Shown: positions 22,140 to 35,365 of the stretch, in pieces
Layout: every line of letters starts with the position of its first letter
Position numbering within the stretch: position 1 is the first letter of the stretch
Assembly (NCBI RefSeq): GCF_021018805.1
Contig: NC_086247.1
Location: 97,910,761 to 97,974,760, forward strand
Direction: 5' to 3'
From: Prinia subflava
Lineage: Eukaryota; Chordata; Aves; Passeriformes; Cisticolidae
DNA: 64,000 nt
The notes under the pieces: model-generated
What the model saw: the letters and a program-made list of their open reading frames with translations, nothing else
Told to the model about the DNA's origin: nothing
Databases searched by the model: none
Position numbers and translations under genes: made by a program

Positions 22140-25100
22140 GTGATCTCTGCTTTTGGTTTCCATGGCTTGCTTTCTGGAGTTGATGAAAACACAAGTCAAG
22201 TTTAGTTGCTTGTGCTGCCAACCAGCAGAGAAGCTGCTGCAGACACTCCCTTGCTTTATCCATTACTGGCTTTTACGCTGCACCGGTTGGTGTCTTTCAT
22301 GTCCATAGGAGGAGAACTAAAGCTGTTACTGCCTAATTTACTAAGTTTCTGTGATAGAGCTATGTAACATAAAGATTTGCTTTACACAGTGAACAGTGAT
22401 CTCTGCTTTTGGTTTCTATAGTTTGCTTTCTGGAGTTGATCAAAACACAAGTCTTGGTAGTTGCTTGTGTTGCCAACCACCAGACAAGCTGCTGCAGACA
22501 CTTTCATGCCTTATGCTTTCTTTGCTTACACTCTGTACCAGTTAGTGTTTCCCATGTCTATAGAGCAAGACCAAAGCTGGTATTGCCTAATTTGATAGAG
22601 TTCCATGTAAGAGCTATGTAACATTAAGATTTGCTTTTCAGAGTGAACTGTGATCTCTGCTTTTGGTTTCCATGGCTTGCTTTCTGTAGTTGATGAAAAC
22701 ACAAGTCATGTTAGTTGTTTGTGCTGCCAACCAGCAGAGAAGCTGCTGCAGACCCTCTCTTGCCTTATCCATTACTTGCTTTTACGCTGCACCTTTGGTG
22801 TCTTTCATGTCCATAGAAGGAGAACTAAAGCTGTTACTGCCTAATTTACTAAGTTTCTGTGATAGAGCTATGTAACATAAAGATTTGCTTTTCAGAGTGA
22901 ACAGTGATCTCTGCTTTTGGTTTCTATGGTTTGCTTTCTGGAGTTGATCAAAACACAAGTCTTGTTAGTTGCTTGTGTTGCCAAACCACCAGAGAAGCTG
23001 CTGCAGACACTTTCATGCCTTATGCTTTCTTTGCTTACACTCTGTACCAGTTAGTGTTTCCCATGTCTATAGAGCAAGACCAAAGCTGGTATTGCCTAAT
23101 TTGATAGAGTTCCATGTAAGAGCTATGTAACATAAAGATTTGCTTTACAGAGTGAACTGTGATCTCTGCTTTTGGTTTCCAGGGCTTGCTTTCTGGAGTT
23201 GATGAAAACACAAGTCATGTTAGTTGCTTGTGTTGCCAACCACCAGAGAAGCTGCTGCAGACACTTTCATGCCTTATCCTTTACTTGCTTACACTCTGTA
23301 CCAGTTAGTGTTTCCCATGTCTATAGAGCAAGACCAAAGCTGGTATTGCCTAATTTGGTAGAGTTCCATGTAAGAGCTATGTAACATAAAGATTTGCTTT
23401 TCAGAGTGAACAGTCATCTCTGCTTTTGGTTTCCATGGCTTGCTTTCTGGAGTTGATGAAAACACAAGTCATGTTAGTTGTTTGTGCTGCCAACCAGCAG
23501 AGAAGCTGCTGCAGACCCTCTCTTGCCTTATCCATTACTGGCTTTTACGCTGCACCTGTTGGTGTTTTTCATGTCCATAGGAGGAGAACTAAAGCTGTTA
23601 CTGCCTAATTTACTAAGTTTCTGTGATAGAGCTATGTAACATAAAGATTTGCTTTACAGAGTGAACAGTGATCTCTGCTTTTGGTTTCTATAGTTTGCTT
23701 TCTGGAGTTGATCAAAACACAAGTCTTGTTAGTTGCTTGTGTTGCCAACCAGCAGAGAAGCTGCTGCAGACACTTTCATGCCTTATGCTTTACTTGCTTA
23801 CACTCTGTACCAGTTAGTGTTTCCCATGTCTATAGAGCAAGACCAAAGCTGGTATTGCCTAATTTGGTAAAGTTCCATGTAAGAGCTATGTAACATAAAG
23901 ATTTGCTTTACAGAGTGAACAGTGATCTCTGCTTTTGGTTTCTATAGTTTGCTTTCTGGAGTTGATCAAAACACAAGTCTTGTTAGTTGCTTGTGTTGCC
24001 AAACCACCAGAGAAGCTGCTGCAGACACTTTCATGCCTTATGCTTTCTTTGCTTACACTCTGTACCAGTTAGTGTTTCCCATGTCTATAGAGCAAGACCA
24101 AAGCTGGTATTGCCTAATTTGATAGAGTTCCATGTAAGAGCTATGTAACATAAAGATTTGCTTTACAGAGTGAACTGTGATCTCTGCTTTTGGTTTCCAG
24201 GGCTTGCTTTCTGGAGTTGATGAAAACACAAGTCATGTTAGTTGCTTGTGTTGCCAACCACCAGAGAAGCTGCTGCAGACACTTTCATGCCTTATCCTTT
24301 ACTTGCTTACACTCTGTACCAGTTAGTGTTTCCCATGTCTATAGAGCAAGACCAAAGCTGGTATTGCCTAATTTGGTAGAGTTCCATGTAAGAGCTATGT
24401 AACATAAAGATTTGCTTTTCAGAGTGAACAGTCATCTCTGCTTTTGGTTTCCATGGCTTGCTTTCTGGAGTTGATGAAAACACAAGTCATGTTAGTTGTT
24501 TGTGCTGCCAACCAGCAGAGAAGCTGCTGCAGACCCTCTCTTGCCTTATCCATTACTTGCTTTTACGCTGCACCTTTGGTGTTTTTCATGTCCATAGGAG
24601 GAGAACTAAAGCTGTTACTGCCTAATTTACTAAGTTTCTGTGATAGAGCAATGTAACATAAAGATTTGCTTTACAGAGTGAACTGTGATCTCTGCTTTTG
24701 GTTTCTATAGTTTGCTTTCTGGAGTTGATCAAAACACAAGTCTTGTTAGTTGCTTGTGTTGCCAACCAGCAGAGAAGCTGCTGCAGACACTTTCATGCCT
24801 TATCCTTTACTGGCTTTTACGCTGCACCTGTTGGTGTTTTTTATGTCCATAGGAGGAGAACTAAAGCTGTTACTGCCTAATTTATTAAGTTTCTGTGATA
24901 GAGCTATGTAACATAAAGATTTGCTTTACAGAGTGAACAGTGATCTCTGCTTTTGGTTTCTATAGTTTGCTTTCTGGAGTTGATCAAAATACAAGTCTTG
25001 TCAGTTGCTTGTGTTGCCAACCAGCAGAGAAGCTGCTGCAGACACTTTCATGCCTTATGCTTTACTTGCTTACACTCTGTACCAGTTAGTGTTTCCCATG

Positions 25101-25193
25101 TCTATAGAGCAAGACCAAAGCTGGTATTGCCTAATTTGGTAGAGTTCCATGTAAGAGCTATGTAACATAAAGATTTGCTTTACAGAGTGAACA
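22140..25193 (+). repeat. 12-mer block (3054 bp)
   Basis: Order d-e-f-t-r-m-n'-t-r-(m/a)-b-j. It matches the 13-mers at 40454 and 43762 except that k is missing between j (24940) and the next d (25194). The fused m/a unit at 24431 begins as m (GTCATCTCTGC, TTGTTTGTGC) and ends as a (TACTTGCTTTTACG, CTTTGGTGTTTTTC, GAGCAATG). Confidence 0.84.
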
Positions 25194-28100
25194 GTGATCT
25201 CTGCTTTTGGTTTCCATGGCTTGCTTTCTGGAGTTGATGAAAACACAAGTCAAGTTTAGTTGCTTGTGCTGCCAACCAGCAGAGAAGCTGCTGCAGACAC
25301 TCCCTTGCTTTATCCATTACTGGCTTTTACGCTGCACCGGTTGGTGTCTTTCATGTCCATAGGAGGAGAACTAAAGCTGTTACTGCCTAATTTACTAAGT
25401 TTCTGTGATAGAGCTATGTAACATAAAGATTTGCTTTACACAGTGAACAGTGATCTCTGCTTTTGGTTTCTATAGTTTGCTTTCTGGAGTTGATCAAAAC
25501 ACAAGTCTTGGTAGTTGCTTGTGTTGCCAACCACCAGACAAGCTGCTGCAGACACTTTCATGCCTTATGCTTTCTTTGCTTACACTCTGTACCAGTTAGT
25601 GTTTCCCATGTCTATAGAGCAAGACCAAAGCTGGTATTGCCTAATTTGATAGAGTTCCATGTAAGAGCTATGTAACATTAAGATTTGCTTTTCAGAGTGA
25701 ACTGTGATCTCTGCTTTTGGTTTCCATGGCTTGCTTTCTGTAGTTGATGAAAACACAAGTCATGTTAGTTGTTTGTGCTGCCAACCAGCAGAGAAGCTGC
25801 TGCAGACCCTCTCTTGCCTTATCCATTACTTGCTTTTACGCTGCACCTTTGGTGTCTTTCATGTCCATAGAAGGAGAACTAAAGCTGTTACTGCCTAATT
25901 TACTAAGTTTCTGTGATAGAGCTATGTAACATAAAGATTTGCTTTTCAGAGTGAACAGTGATCTCTGCTTTTGGTTTCTATGGTTTGCTTTCTGGAGTTG
26001 ATCAAAACACAAGTCTTGTTAGTTGCTTGTGTTGCCAAACCACCAGAGAAGCTGCTGCAGACACTTTCATGCCTTATGCTTTCTTTGCTTACACTCTGTA
26101 CCAGTTAGTGTTTCCCATGTCTATAGAGCAAGACCAAAGCTGGTATTGCCTAATTTGATAGAGTTCCATGTAAGAGCTATGTAACATAAAGATTTGCTTT
26201 ACAGAGTGAACTGTGATCTCTGCTTTTGGTTTCCAGGGCTTGCTTTCTGGAGTTGATGAAAACACAAGTCATGTTAGTTGCTTGTGTTGCCAACCACCAG
26301 AGAAGCTGCTGCAGACACTTTCATGCCTTATCCTTTACTTGCTTACACTCTGTACCAGTTAGTGTTTCCCATGTCTATAGAGCAAGACCAAAGCTGGTAT
26401 TGCCTAATTTGGTAGAGTTCCATGTAAGAGCTATGTAACATAAAGATTTGCTTTTCAGAGTGAACAGTCATCTCTGCTTTTGGTTTCCATGGCTTGCTTT
26501 CTGGAGTTGATGAAAACACAAGTCATGTTAGTTGTTTGTGCTGCCAACCAGCAGAGAAGCTGCTGCAGACCCTCTCTTGCCTTATCCATTACTGGCTTTT
26601 ACGCTGCACCTGTTGGTGTTTTTCATGTCCATAGGAGGAGAACTAAAGCTGTTACTGCCTAATTTACTAAGTTTCTGTGATAGAGCTATGTAACATAAAG
26701 ATTTGCTTTACAGAGTGAACTGTGATCTCTGCTTTTGGTTTCTATAGTTTGCTTTCTGGAGTTGATCAAAACACAAGTCTTGTTAGTTGCTTGTGTTGCC
26801 AACCAGCAGAGAAGCTGCTGCAGACACTTTCATGCCTTATGCTTTACTTGCTTACACTCTGTACCAGTTAGTGTTTCCCATGTCTATAGAGCAAGACCAA
26901 AGCTGGTATTGCCTAATTTGGTAAAGTTCCATGTAAGAGCTATGTAACATAAAGATTTGCTTTACAGAGTGAACAGTGATCTCTGCTTTTGGTTTCTATA
27001 GTTTGCTTTCTGGAGTTGATCAAAACACAAGTCTTGTTAGTTGCTTGTGTTGCCAAACCACCAGAGAAGCTGCTGCAGACACTTTCATGCCTTATGCTTT
27101 CTTTGCTTACACTCTGTACCAGTTAGTGTTTCCCATGTCTATAGAGCAAGACCAAAGCTGGTATTGCCTAATTTGATAGAGTTCCATGTAAGAGCTATGT
27201 AACATAAAGATTTGCTTTACAGAGTGAACTGTGATCTCTGCTTTTGGTTTCCAGGGCTTGCTTTCTGGAGTTGATGAAAACACAAGTCATGTTAGTTGCT
27301 TGTGTTGCCAACCACCAGAGAAGCTGCTGCAGACACTTTCATGCCTTATCCTTTACTTGCTTACACTCTGTACCAGTTAGTGTTTCCCATGTCTATAGAG
27401 CAAGACCAAAGCTGGTATTGCCTAATTTGGTAGAGTTCCATGTAAGAGCTATGTAACATAAAGATTTGCTTTTCAGAGTGAACAGTCATCTCTGCTTTTG
27501 GTTTCCATGGCTTGCTTTCTGGAGTTGATGAAAACACAAGTCATGTTAGTTGTTTGTGCTGCCAACCAGCAGAGAAGCTGCTGCAGACCCTCTCTTGCCT
27601 TATCCATTACTGGCTTTTACGCTGCACCTGTTGGTGTTTTTCATGTCCATAGGAGGAGAACTAAAGCTGTTACTGCCTAATTTACTAAGTTTCTGTGATA
27701 GAGCTATGTAACATAAAGATTTGCTTTACAGAGTGAACAGTGATCTCTGCTTTTGGTTTCTATAGTTTGCTTTCTGGAGTTGATCAAAACACAAGTCTTG
27801 TTAGTTGCTTGTGTTGCCAACCACCAGAGAAGCTGCTGCAGACACTTTCATGCCTTATGCTTTACTTGCTTACACTCTGTACCAGTTAGTGTTTCCCATG
27901 TCTATAGAGCAAGACCAAAGCTGGTATTGCCTAATTTGGTAGAGTTCCATGTAAGAGCTATGTAACATAAAGATTTGCTTTACAGAATGAACAGTGATCT
28001 CTGCTTTTGGTTTCTATAGTTTGCTTTCTGGAGTTGATCAAAACACAAGTCTTGTTAGTTGCTTGTGTTGCCAACCAGCAGAGAAGCTGCTGCAGACACT

Positions 28101-30279
28101 TTCATGCCTTATGCTTTACTTGCTTACACTCTGTACCAGTTAGTGTTTCCCATGTCTATAGAGCAAGACAAAAGCTGGTATTGCCTAATTTGGTAGAGTT
28201 CCATGTAAGAGCTATGTAACATAAAGATTTGCTTTTCAGAGTGAACAGTGATCTCTGCTTTTGGTTTCCATGGCTTGCTTTCTGGAGTTGATGAAAACAC
28301 AAGTCATGTTAGTTGCTTGTGCTGCCAACCAGCAGAGAAGCTGCTGCAGACACTCCCTTGCTTTATCCATTACTGGCTTTTACGCTGCACCGGTTGGTGT
28401 CTTTCATGTCCATAGGAGGAGAACTAAAGCTGTTACTGCCTAATTTACTAGGTTTCTGTGATAGAGCTATGTAACATAAAGATTTGCTTTACAGAGTGAA
28501 CAGTGATCTCTGCTTTTGGTTTCTATGGTTTGCTTTCTGGAGTTGATCAAAACACAAGTCTTGTTAGTTGCTTGTGTTGCCAACCAGCAGAGAAGCTGCT
28601 GCAGACACTTTCATGCCTTATGCTTTACTTGCTTACACTCTGTACCAGTTAGTGTTTCCCATGTCTATAGAGCAAGACCAAAGCTGGTATTGCCTAATTT
28701 GGTAGAGTTCCATGTAAGTGCTATGTAACATAAAGATTTGCTTTACAGAATGAACAGTGATCTCTGCTTTTGGTTTCTATAGTTTGCTTTCTGGAGTTGA
28801 TCAAAACACAAGTCTTGTTAGTTGCTTGTGTTGCCAACCACCAGAGAAGCTGCTGCAGACACTTTCATGCCTTATGCTTTCTTTGCTTACACTCTGTACC
28901 AGTTAGTGTTTCCCATGTCTATAGAGCAAGACCAAAGCTGGTATTGCCTAATTTGGTAGAGTTCCATGTAAGAGCTATGTAACATAAAGATTTGTTTTCA
29001 GAGTGAACAGTGATCTCTGCTTTTGGTTTCCATGGCTTGCTTTCTGGAGTTGATCAAAACACAAGTCATGTTAGTTCTTTGTGCTGCCAACCAGCAGAGA
29101 AGCTGCTGCAGACCCTCTCTTGCCTTATCAATTACTTGCTTTTACGCTGCACCTTTGGTGTTTTTCATGTCCATAGGAGGAGAACTAAAGCTGTTACTGC
29201 CTAATTTACTAAGTTTCTGTGATAGAGCTATGTAACATAAAGATTTGTTTTCAGAGTGAACAGTGATCTCTGCTTTTGGTTTCCATGGCTTGCTTTCTGG
29301 AGTTGATCAAAACACAAGTCATGTTAGTTCTTTGTGCTGCCAACCAGCAGAGAAGCTGCTGCAGACCCTCTCTTGCCTTATCCATTACTTGCTTTTACGC
29401 TGCACCTTTGGTGTTTTTCATGTCCATAGGAGGAGAACTAAAGCTGTTACTGCCTAATTTACTAAGTTTCTGTGATAGAGCTATGTAACATAAAGATTTG
29501 CTTTACAGAGTGAACTGTGATCTCTGCTTTTGGTTTCTATAGTTTGCTTTCTGGAGTTGATCAAAACACAAGTCTTGTTAGTTGCTTGTGTTGCCAACCA
29601 GCAGAGAAGCTGCTGCAGACACTTTCATGCCTTATCCTTTACTGGCTTTTACGCTGCACCTGTTGGTGTTTTTTATGTCCATAGGAGGAGAACTAAAGCT
29701 GTTACTGCCTAATTTATTAAGTTTCTGTGATAGAGCTATGTAACATAAAGATTTGCTTTACAGAGTGAACAGTGATCTCTGCTTTTGGTTTCTATAGTTT
29801 GCTTTCTGGAGTTGATCAAAATACAAGTCTTGTTAGTTGCTTGTGTTGCCAACCAGCAGAGAAGCTGCTGCAGACACTTTCATGCCTTATGCTTTACTTG
29901 CTTACACTCTGTACCAGTTAGTGTTTCCCATGTCTATAGAGCAAGACCAAAGCTGGTATTGCCTAATTTGGTAGAGTTCCATGTAAGAGCTATGTAACAT
30001 AAAGATTTGCTTTACAGAATGAACAGTGATCTCTGCTTTTGGTTTCTATAGTTTGCTTTCTGGAGTTGATGAAAACACAAGTCTTGTTAGTTGCTTGTGT
30101 TGGCAACCAGCAGAGAAGCTGCTGCAGACACTTTCATGCATTATGCTTCACTTGCTTACACTCTGTACCAGTTAGTGTTTCCCATGTCTATAGAGCAAGA
30201 CCAAAGCTGGTATTGCCTAATTTGGTAGAGTTCCATGAAAGAGCTATGTAACATAAAGATTTGCTTTTCAGAGTGAACA
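25194..30279 (+). repeat. 20-mer block, copy 1 (5086 bp)
   Basis: Order d-e-f-t-r-m-n'-t-r-m-n-c-g-h-i-a-a-b-j-k. The a unit is doubled (29010 and 29263). The k unit at 30026 carries CCATGAAAGAGC. The next block begins 5086 bp downstream with the same order. The first of the two a units reads CTTATCAATTACTTGC, a mark shared with 34096 and 50886. Confidence 0.9.
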
Positions 30280-33200
30280 GTGATCTCTGCTTTTGGTTTC
30301 CATGGCTTGCTTTCTGGAGTTGATGAAAACACAAGTCAAGTTTAGTTGCTTGTGCTGCCAACCAGCAGAGAAGCTGCTGCAGACACTCCCTTGCTTTATC
30401 CATTACTGGCTTTTACGCTGCACCGGTTGGTGTCTTTCATGTCCATAGGAGGAGAACTAAAGCTGTTACTGCCTAATTTACTAAGTTTCTGTGATAGAGC
30501 TATGTAACATAAAGATTTGCTTTACAGAGTGAACAGTGATCTCTGCTTTTGGTTTCTATAGTTTGCTTTCTGGAGTTGATCAAAACACAAGTCTTGGTAG
30601 TTGCTTGTGTTGCCAACCACCAGACAAGCTGCTGCAGACACTTTCATGCCTTATGCTTTCTTTGCTTACACTCTGTACCAGTTAGTGTTTCCCATGTCTA
30701 TAGAGCAAGACCAAAGCTGGTATTGCCTAATTTGATAGAGTTCCATGTAAGAGCTATGTAACATTAAGATTTGCTTTTCAGAGTGAACTGTGATCTCTGC
30801 TTTTGGTTTCCATGGCTTGCTTTCTGTAGTTGATGAAAACACAAGTCATGTTAGTTGTTTGTGCTGCCAACCAGCAGAGAAGCTGCTGCAGACCCTCTCT
30901 TGCCTTATCCATTACTTGCTTTTACGCTGCACCTTTGGTGTCTTTCATGTCCATAGAAGGAGAACTAAAGCTGTTACTGCCTAATTTACTAAGTTTCTGT
31001 GATAGAGCTATGTAACATAAAGATTTGCTTTTCAGAGTGAACAGTGATCTCTGCTTTTGGTTTCTATGGTTTGCTTTCTGGAGTTGATCAAAACACAAGT
31101 CTTGTTAGTTGCTTGTGTTGCCAAACCACCAGAGAAGCTGCTGCAGACACTTTCATGCCTTATGCTTTCTTTGCTTACACTCTGTACCAGTTAGTGTTTC
31201 CCATGTCTATAGAGCAAGACCAAAGCTGGTATTGCCTAATTTGATAGAGTTCCATGTAAGAGCTATGTAACATAAAGATTTGCTTTACAGAGTGAACTGT
31301 GATCTCTGCTTTTGGTTTCCAGGGCTTGCTTTCTGGAGTTGATGAAAACACAAGTCATGTTAGTTGCTTGTGTTGCCAACCACCAGAGAAGCTGCTGCAG
31401 ACACTTTCATGCCTTATCCTTTACTTGCTTACACTCTGTACCAGTTAGTGTTTCCCATGTCTATAGAGCAAGACCAAAGCTGGTATTGCCTAATTTGGTA
31501 GAGTTCCATGTAAGAGCTATGTAACATAAAGATTTGCTTTTCAGAGTGAACAGTCATCTCTGCTTTTGGTTTCCATGGCTTGCTTTCTGGAGTTGATGAA
31601 AACACAAGTCATGTTAGTTGTTTGTGCTGCCAACCAGCAGAGAAGCTGCTGCAGACCCTCTCTTGCCTTATCCATTACTGGCTTTTACGCTGCACCTGTT
31701 GGTGTTTTTCATGTCCATAGGAGGAGAACTAAAGCTGTTACTGCCTAATTTACTAAGTTTCTGTGATAGAGCTATGTAACATAAAGATTTGCTTTACAGA
31801 GTGAACTGTGATCTCTGCTTTTGGTTTCTATAGTTTGCTTTCTGGAGTTGATCAAAACACAAGTCTTGTTAGTTGCTTGTGTTGCCAACCAGCAGAGAAG
31901 CTGCTGCAGACACTTTCATGCCTTATGCTTTACTTGCTTACACTCTGTACCAGTTAGTGTTTCCCATGTCTATAGAGCAAGACCAAAGCTGGTATTGCCT
32001 AATTTGGTAAAGTTCCATGTAAGAGCTATGTAACATAAAGATTTGCTTTACAGAGTGAACAGTGATCTCTGCTTTTGGTTTCTATAGTTTGCTTTCTGGA
32101 GTTGATCAAAACACAAGTCTTGTTAGTTGCTTGTGTTGCCAAACCACCAGAGAAGCTGCTGCAGACACTTTCATGCCTTATGCTTTCTTTGCTTACACTC
32201 TGTACCAGTTAGTGTTTCCCATGTCTATAGAGCAAGACCAAAGCTGGTATTGCCTAATTTGATAGAGTTCCATGTAAGAGCTATGTAACATAAAGATTTG
32301 CTTTACAGAGTGAACTGTGATCTCTGCTTTTGGTTTCCAGGGCTTGCTTTCTGGAGTTGATGAAAACACAAGTCATGTTAGTTGCTTGTGTTGCCAACCA
32401 CCAGAGAAGCTGCTGCAGACACTTTCATGCCTTATCCTTTACTTGCTTACACTCTGTACCAGTTAGTGTTTCCCATGTCTATAGAGCAAGACCAAAGCTG
32501 GTATTGCCTAATTTGGTAGAGTTCCATGTAAGAGCTATGTAACATAAAGATTTGCTTTTCAGAGTGAACAGTCATCTCTGCTTTTGGTTTCCATGGCTTG
32601 CTTTCTGGAGTTGATGAAAACACAAGTCATGTTAGTTGTTTGTGCTGCCAACCAGCAGAGAAGCTGCTGCAGACCCTCTCTTGCCTTATCCATTACTGGC
32701 TTTTACGCTGCACCTGTTGGTGTTTTTCATGTCCATAGGAGGAGAACTAAAGCTGTTACTGCCTAATTTACTAAGTTTCTGTGATAGAGCTATGTAACAT
32801 AAAGATTTGCTTTACAGAGTGAACAGTGATCTCTGCTTTTGGTTTCTATAGTTTGCTTTCTGGAGTTGATCAAAACACAAGTCTTGTTAGTTGCTTGTGT
32901 TGCCAACCACCAGAGAAGCTGCTGCAGACACTTTCATGCCTTATGCTTTACTTGCTTACACTCTGTACCAGTTAGTGTTTCCCATGTCTATAGAGCAAGA
33001 CCAAAGCTGGTATTGCCTAATTTGGTAGAGTTCCATGTAAGAGCTATGTAACATAAAGATTTGCTTTACAGAATGAACAGTGATCTCTGCTTTTGGTTTC
33101 TATAGTTTGCTTTCTGGAGTTGATCAAAACACAAGTCTTGTTAGTTGCTTGTGTTGCCAACCAGCAGAGAAGCTGCTGCAGACACTTTCATGCCTTATGC

Positions 33201-35365
33201 TTTACTTGCTTACACTCTGTACCAGTTAGTGTTTCCCATGTCTATAGAGCAAGACAAAAGCTGGTATTGCCTAATTTGGTAGAGTTCCATGTAAGAGCTA
33301 TGTAACATAAAGATTTGCTTTTCAGAGTGAACAGTGATCTCTGCTTTTGGTTTCCATGGCTTGCTTTCTGGAGTTGATGAAAACACAAGTCATGTTAGTT
33401 GCTTGTGCTGCCAACCAGCAGAGAAGCTGCTGCAGACACTCCCTTGCTTTATCCATTACTGGCTTTTACGCTGCACCGGTTGGTGTCTTTCATGTCCATA
33501 GGAGGAGAACTAAAGCTGTTACTGCCTAATTTACTAGGTTTCTGTGATAGAGCTATGTAACATAAAGATTTGCTTTACAGAGTGAACAGTGATCTCTGCT
33601 TTTGGTTTCTATGGTTTGCTTTCTGGAGTTGATCAAAACACAAGTCTTGTTAGTTGCTTGTGTTGCCAACCAGCAGAGAAGCTGCTGCAGACACTTTCAT
33701 GCCTTATGCTTTACTTGCTTACACTCTGTACCAGTTAGTGTTTCCCATGTCTATAGAGCAAGACCAAAGCTGGTATTGCCTAATTTGGTAGAGTTCCATG
33801 TAAGTGCTATGTAACATAAAGATTTGCTTTACAGAATGAACAGTGATCTCTGCTTTTGGTTTCTATAGTTTGCTTTCTGGAGTTGATCAAAACACAAGTC
33901 TTGTTAGTTGCTTGTGTTGCCAACCACCAGAGAAGCTGCTGCAGACACTTTCATGCCTTATGCTTTCTTTGCTTACACTCTGTACCAGTTAGTGTTTCCC
34001 ATGTCTATAGAGCAAGACCAAAGCTGGTATTGCCTAATTTGGTAGAGTTCCATGTAAGAGCTATGTAACATAAAGATTTGTTTTCAGAGTGAACAGTGAT
34101 CTCTGCTTTTGGTTTCCATGGCTTGCTTTCTGGAGTTGATGAAAACACAAGTCATGTTAGTTCTTTGTGCTGCCAACCAGCAGAGAAGCTGCTGCAGACC
34201 CTCTCTTGCCTTATCAATTACTTGCTTTTACGCTGCACCTTTGGTGTTTTTCATGTCCATAGGAGGAGAACTAAAGCTGTTACTGCCTAATTTACTAAGT
34301 TTCTGTGATAGAGCTATGTAACATAAAGATTTGTTTTCAGAGTGAACAGTGATCTCTGCTTTTGGTTTCCATGGCTTGCTTTCTGGAGTTGATCAAAACA
34401 CAAGTCATGTTAGTTCTTTGTGCTGCCAACCAGCAGAGAAGCTGCTGCAGACCCTCTCTTGCCTTATCCATTACTTGCTTTTACGCTGCACCTTTGGTGT
34501 TTTTCATGTCCATAGGAGGAGAACTAAAGCTGTTACTGCCTAATTTACTAAGTTTCTGTGATAGAGCTATGTAACATAAAGATTTGCTTTACAGAGTGAA
34601 CTGTGATCTCTGCTTTTGGTTTCTATAGTTTGCTTTCTGGAGTTGATCAAAACACAAGTCTTGTTAGTTGCTTGTGTTGCCAACCAGCAGAGAAGCTGCT
34701 GCAGACACTTTCATGCCTTATCCTTTACTGGCTTTTACGCTGCACCTGTTGGTGTTTTTTATGTCCATAGGAGGAGAACTAAAGCTGTTACTGCCTAATT
34801 TATTAAGTTTCTGTGATAGAGCTATGTAACATAAAGATTTGCTTTACAGAGTGAACAGTGATCTCTGCTTTTGGTTTCTATAGTTTGCTTTCTGGAGTTG
34901 ATCAAAATACAAGTCTTGTTAGTTGCTTGTGTTGCCAACCAGCAGAGAAGCTGCTGCAGACACTTTCATGCCTTATGCTTTACTTGCTTACACTCTGTAC
35001 CAGTTAGTGTTTCCCATGTCTATAGAGCAAGACCAAAGCTGGTATTGCCTAATTTGGTAGAGTTCCATGTAAGAGCTATGTAACATAAAGATTTGCTTTA
35101 CAGAATGAACAGTGATCTCTGCTTTTGGTTTCTATAGTTTGCTTTCTGGAGTTGATCAAAACACAAGTCTTGTTAGTTGCTTGTGTTGCCAACCAGCAGA
35201 GAAGCTGCTGCAGACACTTTCATGCATTATGCTTCACTTGCTTACACTCTGTACCAGTTAGTGTTTCCCATGTCTATAGAGCAAGACCAAAGCTGGTATT
35301 GCCTAATTTGGTAGAGTTCCATGAAAGAGCTATGTAACATAAAGATTTGCTTTTCAGAGTGAACA
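30280..35365 (+). repeat. 20-mer block, copy 2 (5086 bp)
   Basis: Same 20-unit order and exact length as the preceding block, including the doubled a unit and CCATGAAAGAGC in k. Differences I can see: CAGAGTGAAC, not CACAGTGAAC, before e; GTTGATGAAAAC, not GTTGATCAAAAC, in the a unit at 34096; and GTTGATCAAAAC with GTTGCCAACC in k at 35112. The pair is a recent tandem duplication. Confidence 0.9.
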